Shown: positions 33,235-42,711 of the stretch, piece by piece
How positions within the stretch are numbered: position 1 is the first letter of the stretch
How the letters are laid out: each line of letters begins with the position of its first letter
Source: Caldanaerovirga acetigignens
Lineage (GTDB): Bacteria > Bacillota > Thermosediminibacteria > Thermosediminibacterales > Thermosediminibacteraceae
Direction: 5' to 3'
Length of the DNA: 64,000 nucleotides
NCBI RefSeq assembly: GCF_900142995.1
Contig: NZ_FRCR01000006.1
Coordinates: forward strand, 62,001 to 126,000
Translations under genes and position numbers: made by a program
The notes under the pieces: generated by a model
What the model saw: the letters and a program-made list of their open reading frames with translations, nothing else
What the model was told of the DNA's origin: nothing
Databases searched by the model: none

Positions 33235-34941
33235 TTAATTAGAAAAAATGACCTTGATTATTTCTCTCGGTGCGGTTATCCCTTCAATAACTTTTTTTAC
33301 TGCAGTTTCTCGAATGCTCCTAAAATTCATCTGTTTAGAAACTTTTGTAAATTCCTCGGTTATATTTCCTCTAGTGATTAGTTCCCGATGCTTTTGAGTA
33401 AGGAGAAGAATCTCTGCTATGACGGTTCTCCCGCTAAACCCCGACTTATTGCACAGTTTACAACCTTTCCCGTGAAATAGTTTTTGATTTACATCTAAAC
33501 CCAATGCTATTAAGTCTTGCGCGTCCGGTTGGTATTCTTCCTTACAGTATGGACATATTTTTCTTATCAATCTCTGTGAAACTACCCCTATTAAGCTGGA
33601 AGCTACTAATGATGCCTCCACGCCCATATCGAGCAATCTAGTTATTGACCCAACCGCATCTCCTGTATGTAGAGTTGAAAGGACCAAATGTCCGGTAAGC
33701 GCAGCTCTTACCGCTATCTCCGCCGTTTCCCTATCCCTTATTTCCCCTATCATTATGACGTTAGGATCCTGCCTCAAAATTGAACGAAGGGCCTGGGCAA
33801 AAGTAACTCCGGCTTTTGGATTTATTTGTAATTGATTAATGCCGTCAATTATGTATTCTACTGGATCTTCTAACGTAACTATGTTTTTTGATGAATTATT
33901 GATGTGATTCAGCATGGAATAAAGAGTCGTCGTTTTACCACTTCCGGTCGGTCCAGTAACGAGTATCATTCCGTGCGGGAATTGGAGCATTTTCGATATC
34001 AAATCCAGTTCATTACCGTCAAATCCCAAATATTTCAAATCCAGTGTCATCCGCTGATGATTGAATATTCTAAGAACTAGTTTTTCTCCGTGAATTGTCG
34101 GCATCGTCGATACTCTAATGTCATATATGTTATCGCTAATAGGAAAATCAAAATGTCCATCCTGTGCAATTCTTTTCTGAGCTATATCCATGCCACCCAT
34201 AATTTTAATTCTCGTAACTACGGAATCGAGAAGTTCTTTCGGCCATCTGATAACTTCGAATAACTCCCCGTCTATACGATACCTTACTCTGATCTCTTTT
34301 CCCTGCGGCTCTATATGTATGTCACTCGCACCTTCAGATATTGCCCTGAATAAGACAGTATTTACCAATTTTATTATTGGAGCGTTTTCTTCATCGTATA
34401 AATCCTCGTATGATGATTCATCCTGAAGTCTAATGCCAATGTTCTGTAGAACCTCTTTTATAGAGTCTTTTGCCGAATAAAATACTTCTATTGCCCGCTC
34501 TATCTGAGCTTTCGATGCCAAAGCTATTTGAATTTCTTTTCCAGTTATAACCCTTAAGTCGTTTATCGCAATAACATCTACAGGATCGCTTAGAGCTAAA
34601 GTGAGGACCCCTTCATTATATTTGACTGGAAAAGCGTTATATTTTCTTGCGAGGCTCTCTGGTAGGAATTTTATGATCTCAGGGTCGATATCATAAGCAT
34701 TCAGATCCACATATGGTATTCCTAATTGAAATTCAAGGACTTCCATCAACAATTTTTCTTTTATCAAACCAAGCTCAACCAATATTTCACCTATTCGTTT
34801 TCCGGTCTTTTTTTGTAATTCTAGAGCATCTTCAAGCTGGTATTTGGAAATTATATTATATTCCAACAATATTTCGCCAATTTTTTTAATCACCGTATCA
34901 CCGTCGTAGTAAATTTTTCCTACATAGTAAATATTCAACAT
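33235..34941 (-). CDS. pilB: Type IV pilus assembly ATPase PilB (GspE family) with MshEN domain
   Basis: Extension motor of the pilus. 568 residues. The N-terminus (about 20-75) has two back-to-back 24-residue MshEN motifs (KIGEILLEYNIISKYQLEDA and RIGEILVELGLIKEKLLMEV), the c-di-GMP-binding type. The ATPase core has Walker A GPTGSGKTTTLYSML, Asp box, Walker B VIMIGEIRDRETAEIA, HTGD His box and a tetracysteine zinc site (CPYC, CKLC). ATG 34941 follows GAGGAA at about 11 bases; GTG 34893 (VIKKIGEILL) is an alternative. No PilT or prepilin peptidase gene is in the window. Confidence 0.95.
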   Translation of the reverse strand: MLNIYYVGKIYYDGDTVIKKIGEILLEYNIISKYQLEDALELQKKTGKRIGEILVELGLIKEKLLMEVLEFQLGIPYVDLNAYDIDPEIIKFLPESLARKYNAFPVKYNEGVLTLALSDPVDVIAINDLRVITGKEIQIALASKAQIERAIEVFYSAKDSIKEVLQNIGIRLQDESSYEDLYDEENAPIIKLVNTVLFRAISEGASDIHIEPQGKEIRVRYRIDGELFEVIRWPKELLDSVVTRIKIMGGMDIAQKRIAQDGHFDFPISDNIYDIRVSTMPTIHGEKLVLRIFNHQRMTLDLKYLGFDGNELDLISKMLQFPHGMILVTGPTGSGKTTTLYSMLNHINNSSKNIVTLEDPVEYIIDGINQLQINPKAGVTFAQALRSILRQDPNVIMIGEIRDRETAEIAVRAALTGHLVLSTLHTGDAVGSITRLLDMGVEASLVASSLIGVVSQRLIRKICPYCKEEYQPDAQDLIALGLDVNQKLFHGKGCKLCNKSGFSGRTVIAEILLLTQKHRELITRGNITEEFTKVSKQMNFRSIRETAVKKVIEGITAPREIIKVIFSN

Positions 34942-35000
34942 TATTTTTTAAATTCCTCTAAAAAGCTACAAAAAAAATTGCCCTATCAAGTTGTTAAAAC

Positions 35001-35513
35001 CTAAAATTTCGTCAAGAGGCCTTTTTTTTCCATAAAATCGATTATTTTTTTCTCAAAAAGCCTTATAATTCTTGTCCAAAAAAACTCTTTTTCGCTTATG
35101 GGCTTGACTAATATTACCTTCATTCCCATCCTTTTAGCCCCTAAAACATCTGTAAATAACTGGTCTCCTACAAAGGCAGTTTCTTTAGCCGTAGTTCCCG
35201 TAACTTCCAATCCTTTTAAAAAAATTTTTTTGCCGGGTTTAAAGGCACCTGTTACAGCAGGAATCCCCAATTTTTTCGAGAACTCTATTATTCTACGAGC
35301 TAAATTGTTTGAAACAATACAAAATTTAAACCCTTTTTCTTTGCCTTCTTCAATCCATTTTATAAGTTTGTCATTCACTTCGCTTGAATTCCAAGGGACT
35401 AGAGTATTATCTAGATCAACCAAAATAGCTTTTATATTGTTTTTCTTCAAATAATCAAAATCTATTTCGAAGATGTCCGTAACATAAAAATCTGGCAAAA
35501 ATAAGTTCAACAT
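35001..35513 (-). CDS. yqeG: YqeG family HAD IIIA-type phosphatase
   Basis: 170 residues with HAD motif I (VDLDNTLVPW), motif II (VSNN), a lysine (FKPGKK) and motif III (FVGDQLFTDVLGAKRMG). This matches YqeG, a predicted phosphatase; related family members act on phosphatidylglycerophosphate, though that is not established for this protein. ATG 35513 follows GGAGG. An extended -10 promoter lies ahead of it. Confidence 0.88.
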   Translation of the reverse strand: MLNLFLPDFYVTDIFEIDFDYLKKNNIKAILVDLDNTLVPWNSSEVNDKLIKWIEEGKEKGFKFCIVSNNLARRIIEFSKKLGIPAVTGAFKPGKKIFLKGLEVTGTTAKETAFVGDQLFTDVLGAKRMGMKVILVKPISEKEFFWTRIIRLFEKKIIDFMEKKGLLTKF

Positions 35514-35558
35514 ATAAGCCTCCGTAGAAATTTTTTTAAATAAAAAAAGTGCATATAA

Positions 35559-35587
35559 ATTATATCATACTTAAGAAACCCATTAAC
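35559..35587 (-). promoter_or_regulatory. Possible extended -10 promoter of yqeG-pilus genes
   Basis: Minus strand TATAAT (35559-35564) preceded by TGA (extended -10), with a weak -35 GTTAAT (35582-35587) 17 bases upstream. The start near 35552 would give a 38-base leader to yqeG. It overlaps the last bases of sigK, and would let yqeG and the pilus operon be expressed outside sporulation. Confidence 0.4.
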
Positions 35588-36302
35588 TGCACCCTTCTGA
35601 AAAAAACTCATAAAATAATTTCTTTATTGCTTTTTTTTCTATTCTAGATACATAAGATCTAGAAATCCCCAATATCTTGGCTGTTTCTCTCTGAGTTCTT
35701 ACTTTGCCATCGTATAACCCGTATCTCAATTCTATTACCCTTTTCTCGCGCTCTTCCAGAACCGTTCCAACTTTGTCTCGGAGTTTCTTAAGCTGAAATT
35801 TATTCGTTATCTCATCTATTATAGCATCGGAATCGGTGCCTAATACGTCAATTAGGGAAATTTCATTGCCTTCCTTGTCGATACCTATGGGATCCTGCAA
35901 AGACACTTCAATCTTAGTTTTCTTTGTCGAACGAAGATTCATTAAAATTTCGTTTTCTATGCATCGTGCAGCATAAGTGGCCAATCTGTTACCCTTGCTT
36001 TCATTAAACGTATTTATGGCTTTTATTAACCCTATTGTTCCTATTGAAATCAGGTCATCCATATCTTCTCCGGTATTAACAAATTTTTTAACTATATGAG
36101 CAACTAGTCTCAAATTCCGCTCAATTAATATGTTTTTAGCCTCTTCGTCACCTTTTTTATATAGTTCGAGATATTTTTCTTCTTCTTCGGGAGTGAGCGG
36201 TTGCGGAAAAGTATTGTTGTTAGTGAGGTAACCCGTCCATGTAAGTAGTTCTTTAAAAAATAAAAAACCCAAAGTCACAAGGGAAGACAGGACGCCTTCC
36301 AT
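35583..36302 (-). CDS. sigK: RNA polymerase sporulation sigma factor SigK (pro-sigma-K)
   Basis: Late mother-cell sigma factor. 239 residues with an N-terminal hydrophobic pro-segment ([25 protein letters not shown]), the signature [21 protein letters not shown], region 2 ([34 protein letters not shown] and [11 protein letters not shown]) and region 4 with [15 protein letters not shown]. The pro-segment should be removed by SpoIVFB after the SpoIVB signal. The gene is intact: no skin-type element splits it. ATG 36302 follows AAGGAGG. Confidence 0.95.
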   Translation of the reverse strand: MEGVLSSLVTLGFLFFKELLTWTGYLTNNNTFPQPLTPEEEEKYLELYKKGDEEAKNILIERNLRLVAHIVKKFVNTGEDMDDLISIGTIGLIKAINTFNESKGNRLATYAARCIENEILMNLRSTKKTKIEVSLQDPIGIDKEGNEISLIDVLGTDSDAIIDEITNKFQLKKLRDKVGTVLEEREKRVIELRYGLYDGKVRTQRETAKILGISRSYVSRIEKKAIKKLFYEFFSEGCS

Positions 36303-36328
36303 CTGAATCCTCCTTCCTCGCGTACCTA

Positions 36329-36356
36329 TATAATATGACTTAGGGGGAAAAGAAGT
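36329..36356 (-). promoter_or_regulatory. Possible sigma-K (or sigma-E) promoter of sigK
   Basis: Minus strand AC (36355-36356), 17 bases, CATATTATA (36329-36337) fits the sigma-K pattern AC-N16-17-CATAnnnTA. The start near 36322 would be 20 bases before the sigK ATG. It overlaps the end of the PBP gene. Autoregulation of sigK is known in Bacillus. Confidence 0.42.
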
Positions 36357-37953
36357 GCATGTTTACTTTCCGTTCAAAAAAATAAATTTCTTCTGCAATT
36401 TTTCTAAAGACAGGAGCCGCTTTTAGAGGACCCGACTGCCCTTTTTCTATAAAAACGGCTATGATATATCGTGGATTGTCCGCCGGGAAATATCCCACAA
36501 ACCACGCATGATTAGTTCCGTCGCCCAGTTCGGCGGTTCCTGTCTTCCCTGCCGCTCTAAAATCATCTTCCGAAGGAGCTGCGAACAAGCCGCTTCCGTA
36601 ATCGACCACTGCCTCGAGAGCTTCTCTTACCTTCCTTGCTGTATCCGATGAAATTATTCTCTCCGCCTCTTTTTCTTTAAATTCCATCTGATTTACGTGT
36701 CCGTTTTTATCGACCACTTTTTTTACAAGTAATGGAGTTTTTCTAAGTCCGTCATTCGCTATAATGAGCATTATTTGTGCCGCTTGTAACGGCGTTATTT
36801 GAAGGTTCCCCTGCCCTATCGAAAGATTACCCAGATCGGCATAATATACATTCTTGTAAGATGGAATGTAACCAGGTTTTTCTTCAGGCAGTATATCCAA
36901 TACCGTTTTACCCAAACCAAATTTCTCCGCGTATTTTAAAATCCTTTCCTTACCCAACCTTATCCCAAGTTCTATGAAAACAGAATTACAAGAATGAGCG
37001 AAAGCCTCTTTTAGGGTAATACGTCCGTGACCGCCCTTTTCATAGCTGCTGCAACGGATTACATTTCCTCCTACCTTAGCTGAACCATTACAAAAAAATT
37101 CATCATTTAATGTCGCTATATTTTCTTCAAGAGCAGCAGAAAGAACTACGATTTTAAATATTGAGCCTGGTATGTATGCTTGCACTGCTCTATTTATAAG
37201 AGGTGAATCTTCATCTTTAATGTACTTCTCAAGCTCAAATTGTTTATAATTCGGCCTACTTGCCATCGCCAAAATTTCACCAGTTTTGGCGTCAATTACG
37301 ATAACGGCGCCTTTTTTTACCGATTGATCCATAATTCTTTCCACTATGGATTGTATCCTGCTGTCAATTGTCAGATAAATGCCCCAACTCTCATCCTCTG
37401 ATACATCCTTCGATATTCCCGGTATGGGTTGCCCCAAACCGTCGAATAATATATTTGCTTTTTTGTCTCCCTCCAATATTTGATTGAAAGCTTTTTCTAT
37501 CCCCGCCTTTCCACTGTACCCGACTAAATGGGTAGCAAGGGCGCTAGATCCATAACGCATCTTTTTTGAATAAAGAAAAATACCAGGAGTCTTGCCGATA
37601 AGCCTTTTAGTAATTTCCAAATTTATGTCCGATAACTTTATACTCTTGGGTTCGTTCGAGCTTGCTTTAGTTAGGACGTTATTTTTCTGCAGAAATTCAA
37701 TTTCAGTATCTTTCAACCACTTTGGAGAAATAAAGACACACTTTTCTTCATAAGAACCCAAAAGAGATTCACCGTTCCTGTCAAAAATTCCACCCCGTGT
37801 TATTTCCCCCAAAACTCCCCGCCATTGAGCCATAGCTTTGCTGGATAAGTAATCATGAGATAATATTTGAATATCAAAAATCCTTAATATTAAAATTCCT
37901 GTTAAAAAAAATATAAAGGCGAATAAAAAACTTATTCTATCGCCCTTTTTCAT
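36340..37953 (-). CDS. Class B penicillin-binding protein (transpeptidase)
   Basis: Peptidoglycan transpeptidase, about 537 residues: one N-terminal membrane helix (about 8-28), a dimerisation domain with [13 protein letters not shown], and a transpeptidase domain with SxxK (PGSIFK), SCN and KTGTAE. RFYGYF-like [19 protein letters not shown] is present. ATG 37953 follows GGTGA. Lying just upstream of sigK it could be a sporulation-type PBP, but no motif separates SpoVD-like from PBP2-like roles. It is close to mltG. Confidence 0.9.
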   Translation of the reverse strand: MKKGDRISFLFAFIFFLTGILILRIFDIQILSHDYLSSKAMAQWRGVLGEITRGGIFDRNGESLLGSYEEKCVFISPKWLKDTEIEFLQKNNVLTKASSNEPKSIKLSDINLEITKRLIGKTPGIFLYSKKMRYGSSALATHLVGYSGKAGIEKAFNQILEGDKKANILFDGLGQPIPGISKDVSEDESWGIYLTIDSRIQSIVERIMDQSVKKGAVIVIDAKTGEILAMASRPNYKQFELEKYIKDEDSPLINRAVQAYIPGSIFKIVVLSAALEENIATLNDEFFCNGSAKVGGNVIRCSSYEKGGHGRITLKEAFAHSCNSVFIELGIRLGKERILKYAEKFGLGKTVLDILPEEKPGYIPSYKNVYYADLGNLSIGQGNLQITPLQAAQIMLIIANDGLRKTPLLVKKVVDKNGHVNQMEFKEKEAERIISSDTARKVREALEAVVDYGSGLFAAPSEDDFRAAGKTGTAELGDGTNHAWFVGYFPADNPRYIIAVFIEKGQSGPLKAAPVFRKIAEEIYFFERKVNMHFFSP

Positions 37954-38009
37954 AAAAATCACCTATTATATAGAATCTTCAATTTCAAATTTTTTATACA
38001 ACACAATAA

Positions 38010-39083
38010 TCACCTTTTTTGTTCGTTTCCTTTTTTAGCTTTAAGATGTTCTTCGTATGTTTTGCTAAAAGTATGTGAACCATTCATATTGGCTACAAAG
38101 TATAGATAATCCACACTTGCCGGATTTAAAACAGCCTTTATGGACTCCAATCCAGGAGAAGATATGGGCCCAGGAGGAAGCCCGGAATTAATGTAAGTAT
38201 TGTAAGGTGATTCTATCTTGAGATCTTCAAGAGTAAGCACCTTTTTGTGCTCTTTAAGTACATATTCTACAGTTGCACACGACTGAAGGGGCATGCCCTT
38301 TTTCAATCTATTCAGAAAAACGGCAGCAATAAGTGGTTTTTCACTACTTAATTTTGCTTCTCTTTCTACTATAGAAGCCAGCGTAATCACTTGATATGTA
38401 TTAAGCCCCAGCTTTTTTTCCTTTTCTAGAAATTCTCCATTTCTATAATATACATCGTAAAATCTTTTTATCATTGCATCTATGTATAGGGTTACAGGGC
38501 TGTCTTTTGGAAAATAGTACGTATCAGGAAACAAAAAGCCTTCCAACGTTGCTCCTTCTGGTAACGTCTTTAAAAAAGGATATTTTTCTTCAAATAGCGA
38601 AGGAATAGCCAATCTCAAAAATTCTTCTTTGGTGGCAAGTCCATTTGATTCAAACACTTCAGCTATTTTTCCCAAAGTCAAACCCTCAGGAATAGTTACC
38701 TTTTTCAGCATCACTTCCCCTTTTACAAATTTATCTACCATTTTCGGTAGGCTCATAGCATAGCTTAAATTGTAATAGCCGCTTTTAAATTTTGTATCAA
38801 GTTGATTTATCTTTGTATAAATTAAGAAAACGAGGGAACTTTTTATCAATCCTTGCTTTTTCAGACTTTTGCCTATGGCCTTTGCCGTCATACCCCTTGT
38901 TATCTCAAATGAAACTGTGTCTTGTTTTTTTGGATTCGCCGGCGACAGCATCCAAAAGTACCACCAAACCGCAGAAAGACTCAAGAGTAAAGGTATTGCT
39001 ACAAAAAGCAGCCTCCATCGCCGTACTTTCTGTCCCCATTGGCTATCCCTGAGCTTCTGCCAATAAACTTTTATATCCTGCAA
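38010..39083 (-). CDS. mltG: Endolytic transglycosylase MltG
   Basis: Membrane lytic transglycosylase that ends nascent glycan strands. About 357 residues: a membrane helix (about 25-45), a LysM-like subdomain (DTVSFEITRGMTAKAIGKSL, VTIPEGLTLGKIAEVF) and the YceG catalytic region with LASIVEREAK (catalytic Glu), VFLNRLKKGMPLQ and SPYNTYINSGLPPGPI. The best ribosome site (AGGTGGGG) points to TTG 39083; ATG 39101 overlaps queT and has none. Confidence 0.92.
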   Translation of the reverse strand: MQDIKVYWQKLRDSQWGQKVRRWRLLFVAIPLLLSLSAVWWYFWMLSPANPKKQDTVSFEITRGMTAKAIGKSLKKQGLIKSSLVFLIYTKINQLDTKFKSGYYNLSYAMSLPKMVDKFVKGEVMLKKVTIPEGLTLGKIAEVFESNGLATKEEFLRLAIPSLFEEKYPFLKTLPEGATLEGFLFPDTYYFPKDSPVTLYIDAMIKRFYDVYYRNGEFLEKEKKLGLNTYQVITLASIVEREAKLSSEKPLIAAVFLNRLKKGMPLQSCATVEYVLKEHKKVLTLEDLKIESPYNTYINSGLPPGPISSPGLESIKAVLNPASVDYLYFVANMNGSHTFSKTYEEHLKAKKGNEQKR

Positions 39084-39097
39084 GTAAAACCCCACCT

Positions 39098-39574
39098 TCA
39101 TCTAGCTTTATCGAAATATCTTCTCAAGCCCGTCCTTTCTATGAAGAGCAACATGGGTATTCCAATAAAACCGACAGCGATAATCTCTCCTACTGCAATG
39201 TAGGCTGCTGTAAGGATATAAGGCATATCGTATAGCAAGCTAAGATAGTACGATACTCCAAGAGCATTAAGGATTATAGGTGGAATCGCCCCTAAGAACG
39301 GATTCGGCATTTTACTTGTCAAATATGCGGCGAAGAGAGTTATGAAACTTCCTCCATACACATCCCACGGGCCTAAACCTCCTAGTAAATTTGCCAGAAA
39401 ACATCCCACAAAAAGGCCGGGCACTGCAGAACTTTCTATTAAAGGCAAAAGGGTAAGGGCTTCTGCTACGCGCACTTGCAGCGGTCCATAACTTATCGGT
39501 CTTAAAAAATATGTCAGCGCAGCATATATTCCGGCTATGATCGAAGCACGTACGATATATCTGACAGATCCCAC
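39098..39574 (-). CDS. queT: QueT family queuosine precursor transporter
   Basis: 158 residues with about five membrane helices; YGPLQVRVAEALTLLPLIESSAVPGLFVGCFLANL is the COG4708/QueT signature. It is the predicted membrane component of an ECF-type uptake system for queuosine precursors. ATG 39574 follows GGAGGGTTG. A sigma-A promoter lies 38 bases upstream. Many relatives carry preQ1 riboswitches; none is convincing here. Confidence 0.88.
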   Translation of the reverse strand: MGSVRYIVRASIIAGIYAALTYFLRPISYGPLQVRVAEALTLLPLIESSAVPGLFVGCFLANLLGGLGPWDVYGGSFITLFAAYLTSKMPNPFLGAIPPIILNALGVSYYLSLLYDMPYILTAAYIAVGEIIAVGFIGIPMLLFIERTGLRRYFDKAR

Positions 39575-39611
39575 TAACTATCAACCCTCCTATTTTTCTT
39601 GCTCTTATTTT

Positions 39612-39640
39612 AGTTTATCGCTAAAGCCCTTTCGCGTCAA
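39612..39640 (-). promoter_or_regulatory. Predicted sigma-A promoter of queT-mltG-PBP
   Basis: Minus strand TTGACG (39635-39640), 17 bases, TAAACT (39612-39617). The start near 39605 leaves a leader of only about 30 bases, too short for a riboswitch. It is divergent from the ATPase promoter. Confidence 0.5.
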
Positions 39641-39673
39641 CTTGAACCACTTTCTATTATGAAAATATCCTCC

Positions 39674-39702
39674 TTTACAAATAAAGTTTTTTGGTATATA
39701 AT
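39674..39702 (+). promoter_or_regulatory. Sigma-A promoter of the riboswitch-ATPase unit
   Basis: TTTACA (39674-39679), 17 bases, TATAAT (39697-39702). The start near 39709 lies about 30 bases before the riboswitch aptamer. Confidence 0.75.
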
Positions 39703-39737
39703 TCCCCTTGAAAACCACATAATAAACTTCGTATAGT

Positions 39738-39842
39738 TAAGGGGGAGTAGCCTAAAAGATAAAGCCGTCATCTCGGCAATCCGGAGTAAGTATTAGCGGG
39801 TTGCCTGGCTTTATCTCCCGTGTTTTGGGGGCAAGACCTTTG
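39738..39842 (+). promoter_or_regulatory. yybP-ykoY (Mn2+) riboswitch aptamer
   Basis: The conserved pieces of this class occur in order: AAGGGGGAGTAG (39739-39750), AAGCCGTCATCTCGGC (about 39761-39776), GGTTGCCTGGC (39799-39809) and GGGGCAAGACCTTT (39828-39841). P1 pairs AAGG (39739-39742) with CCTT (39837-39840). The class binds Mn2+ through two docked helices. Here it precedes a P2A-type cation ATPase, a known target type (Lactococcus yoaB). Ligand binding, by stabilising P1, should prevent the terminator that shares the CCTTT segment, turning expression on. Confidence 0.92.
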
Positions 39843-39890
39843 ACTGGATTTCTATTTCCCTAGAAATCAGTCAAAGGTTATTTTTATTTA
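39836..39890 (+). terminator. Riboswitch expression-platform terminator
   Basis: ACCTTTGACT (39836-39845) and GATTTCTA (39847-39854) pair with TAGAAATC (39861-39868) and AGTCAAAGGT (39869-39878): an 18-base stem with a single bulged G and a TTTCCC loop, followed by TTATTTTTATTTATTTT. Its first bases are the last bases of the aptamer P1, so the two structures exclude each other. Confidence 0.9.
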
Positions 39891-40005
39891 TTTTAAAATA
39901 AAAACGGGAGGTGAAATATTTAAGAAATTAAATCGTATCTTTTTTAGAAGCAAATAATAAAAAAGAATCTATATTAAAGTTTACCTTTTAAGGGGAGGGT
40001 CTTTT

Positions 40006-42711
40006 TTGGAGAACAAAAAGTGGTACGCACTGCGTTCTGCACAGGCAGCAGAAATTCTCAATACATCTTTGTCTGAAGGGCTTTCTTCGGAAATCGCCCA
40101 GCAAAGGCTAAAAGAATTCGGGTATAACGAATTAATAGGCAAAAAAGGACCAACCTTGCTTGAAATGTTCTTAAGCCAATTTAAGGATTTCTTGGTTATA
40201 ATACTTATAGGAGCTAGCTTAATATCAATTCTCATAGGTGAAGTCATCGATTCACTGGTGATCATTTTAATCGTAATTTTAAATGCGGTACTCGGGGTTG
40301 TTCAAGAATATAGAGCCAATAAAGCTTTAGACGCTTTAAAAAAAATGGCTGCACCTGAGGCTAAGGTCATAAGAGATTCAATGGTACAAGTTATACCGGC
40401 GAGAGAACTAGTACCCGGCGACTTAGTTTTATTGGAAGCAGGAAACTACGTGCCTGCAGACTTGCGGTTAGTCGAATGTATTAATTTGAAAATCGATGAA
40501 TCAGCGCTGACAGGCGAATCAGTACCAGTAGAAAAAAATGCAGAAAAGGTTTTAAACGGCGAAGTCTCTTTGGGTGACAGGATCAACTGTGCGTTCATGG
40601 GCACAGTAGTTACTTATGGTAGAGGTAAGGGAATCGTAATTTCGACAGGAATGAAAACCGAAATTGGAATGATCGCCTCAATGATCGAATCTTATGAGGA
40701 AGAAATAACTCCCCTTCAAAAGAAGCTAGAGGAAACAGGAAAGGTTTTGGGAATTGCAAGCCTAGTGATTTGCGGTGTAGTATTTTTAATGGGTCTTTTC
40801 AGAGGTATTCCTTTCCTCGAAATTTTTATGACCGCAATAAGCCTAGCGGTTGCTGCAATTCCCGAAGGTCTTCCCGCTATCGTAACCATAGTTCTAGCGC
40901 TAGGTCTTCAACGAATGGTCAAGAGAAATGCAATTATTAAAAAATTACATGCCGTCGAAACATTAGGGAGTACTACCGTTATATGTTCAGATAAAACCGG
41001 AACCCTTACTCAAAACCAGATGACTGCGACAAAAATTTTTACAGACGGACAATTTTTTTCCATAACCGGCGAAGGTTACAGGCCCTTCGGAGATTTTTAT
41101 CTAAATGACAGGAAGGTAGACCCCAGATCCAATCCGGCGCTCGAACTACTTTTAAAAATCGGAGCTCTCTGCAACGATGCTAGGTTAGAAGAAGTCAGCC
41201 AAGAACAAGATCCACCAAGCTGGAGAATTTTTGGCGATCCGACGGAAGGCGCCCTTATAGTCGCTGCAGCAAAAGCTGGATTGGTTACTTCTGAATTAGA
41301 AAAAAGCGAGCCAAGGGTAAAAGAAATCCCCTTCGATTCAGATAGAAAACTTATGACCACAATACATCCATGTGGCGGGATATACGTAGCTTATGTCAAA
41401 GGCGCTCCCGATGTACTTTTAAGCCGTTCGAAGTACATCTATAAAACCAACCAGATACTGCCATTAACCCAGGATGATATTAAAGAAATAAACGCTGCGA
41501 ACAAAACCATGGCGTCTCAGGCATTGAGGGTACTTGCTCTAGCTTACAGGCCATTGGATAAATTGCCGGAAGAACCCAAATCCGAAGATATAGAAAAGGA
41601 ACTGATTTTTGTAGGATTAATCGGAATGATAGACCCGCCGCGCCCTGAGGCCATTGAAGCCATAAAAATATGCAAACAAGCCGGCATAAGACCTGTTATG
41701 ATTACCGGAGACCATAAAGACACGGCAGTGGCCATAGCAAAAGAGCTGGGCTTAATGGAAAATGAAACCGGAGTGCTGACCGGTGCCCAACTCGATTCCA
41801 TAACTGACGAAGAACTTCTGAAAGAATCCAAAAAAGTATCAGTTTACGCCAGAGTATCCCCCATTCACAAACTAAGAATAGTAGATGCTATAAAAAACAA
41901 CGGTCATATCGCTGCTATGACCGGTGACGGCGTCAACGATGCGCCTGCGTTGAAGAAGGCAGATATAGGCGTAGCTATGGGCATCACCGGAACTGACGTG
42001 GCAAAGGAAACGGCCGATATGATTCTCGTTGACGACAATTTCGCCAGTATAGTTGCAGCTATCGAGGAAGGTCGCGTCATTTATTCCAATATACGTAAAT
42101 TTATATTTTTCCTCTTGTCTTGCAACATAGCAGAAATTCTCATTATATTCGTTTCCATGCTGGCAGGATTACCTATCCCTTTAAAACCGATTCAGCTATT
42201 ATGGATAAATGTGCTGACAGACGCATTCCCTGCCCTAGCCCTCGGAATGGAAAATAAGGAACCAGATATTATGCAAAGGCCGCCTAGAAAACCCGAAGAG
42301 CCCATTATAGATGGAAGAATGCGCTGGCAAATAGCAATTCAAAGTATTTTCATGACCGTCGCAGTAATAGGAGTATTCGTCTATGCATTAAAAACAACAG
42401 CCGATTTGGAAAAAGCCAGGACCTTTGCTTTTACCACATTAATTTTTAGCGAACTTCTACGCGCGTATACTTCCCGTTCTGAGACCTACTCAGTATTTAA
42501 GATCGGCTTTTTCACTAATCGCTTCATGGTATTAGGCACTTTCATATCACTAATATTGCTTCTTGCTGTGATTTATATACCGTTTTTGAGGACCGTTTTC
42601 GATACCACATATTTGACTTTTATGGAAATGGATATCATCTTACTATTTGGCTTAATTCCTTTTGCATCAGCCGAAATAAGTAAAATATTTCTAAGAAAAG
42701 CAAAAGCATAA
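40006..42711 (+). CDS. P2A-type cation-transporting ATPase (Ca2+/Mn2+ exporter)
   Basis: 901 residues. The N-terminal cation ATPase domain, TGES (169-172), phosphorylation motif DKTGT at D329, and MTGDGVNDAPALKKADIGVAMG are all present. Membrane ligands match SERCA: M4 PEGLP (286-290), M5 SCNIAEI and M6 NVLTDAFPALALG. It is annotated by similarity as a calcium pump, but control by a manganese riboswitch argues for Mn2+ export, alone or with Ca2+. The start is TTG 40006, seven bases after GGGGAGGG; no ATG is near. It is one of two main rightward units in the window and ends in a bidirectional terminator. Confidence 0.93.
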   Translation: MENKKWYALRSAQAAEILNTSLSEGLSSEIAQQRLKEFGYNELIGKKGPTLLEMFLSQFKDFLVIILIGASLISILIGEVIDSLVIILIVILNAVLGVVQEYRANKALDALKKMAAPEAKVIRDSMVQVIPARELVPGDLVLLEAGNYVPADLRLVECINLKIDESALTGESVPVEKNAEKVLNGEVSLGDRINCAFMGTVVTYGRGKGIVISTGMKTEIGMIASMIESYEEEITPLQKKLEETGKVLGIASLVICGVVFLMGLFRGIPFLEIFMTAISLAVAAIPEGLPAIVTIVLALGLQRMVKRNAIIKKLHAVETLGSTTVICSDKTGTLTQNQMTATKIFTDGQFFSITGEGYRPFGDFYLNDRKVDPRSNPALELLLKIGALCNDARLEEVSQEQDPPSWRIFGDPTEGALIVAAAKAGLVTSELEKSEPRVKEIPFDSDRKLMTTIHPCGGIYVAYVKGAPDVLLSRSKYIYKTNQILPLTQDDIKEINAANKTMASQALRVLALAYRPLDKLPEEPKSEDIEKELIFVGLIGMIDPPRPEAIEAIKICKQAGIRPVMITGDHKDTAVAIAKELGLMENETGVLTGAQLDSITDEELLKESKKVSVYARVSPIHKLRIVDAIKNNGHIAAMTGDGVNDAPALKKADIGVAMGITGTDVAKETADMILVDDNFASIVAAIEEGRVIYSNIRKFIFFLLSCNIAEILIIFVSMLAGLPIPLKPIQLLWINVLTDAFPALALGMENKEPDIMQRPPRKPEEPIIDGRMRWQIAIQSIFMTVAVIGVFVYALKTTADLEKARTFAFTTLIFSELLRAYTSRSETYSVFKIGFFTNRFMVLGTFISLILLLAVIYIPFLRTVFDTTYLTFMEMDIILLFGLIPFASAEISKIFLRKAKA

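Noticed and set aside
39580..39660. preQ1 riboswitch before queT
   Set aside because: GTGGTTCAAGTT and AAACTA on the minus strand recall preQ1-I pieces, but no P1 stem or ACCC loop can be formed, and a TTGACG/TAAACT promoter occupies the same bases.
39708..39737. Second promoter TTGAAA-N18-TATAGT before the ATPase
   Set aside because: Its start site would fall inside the riboswitch P1 strand and destroy the aptamer; the TTTACA/TATAAT promoter at 39674-39702 fits better.
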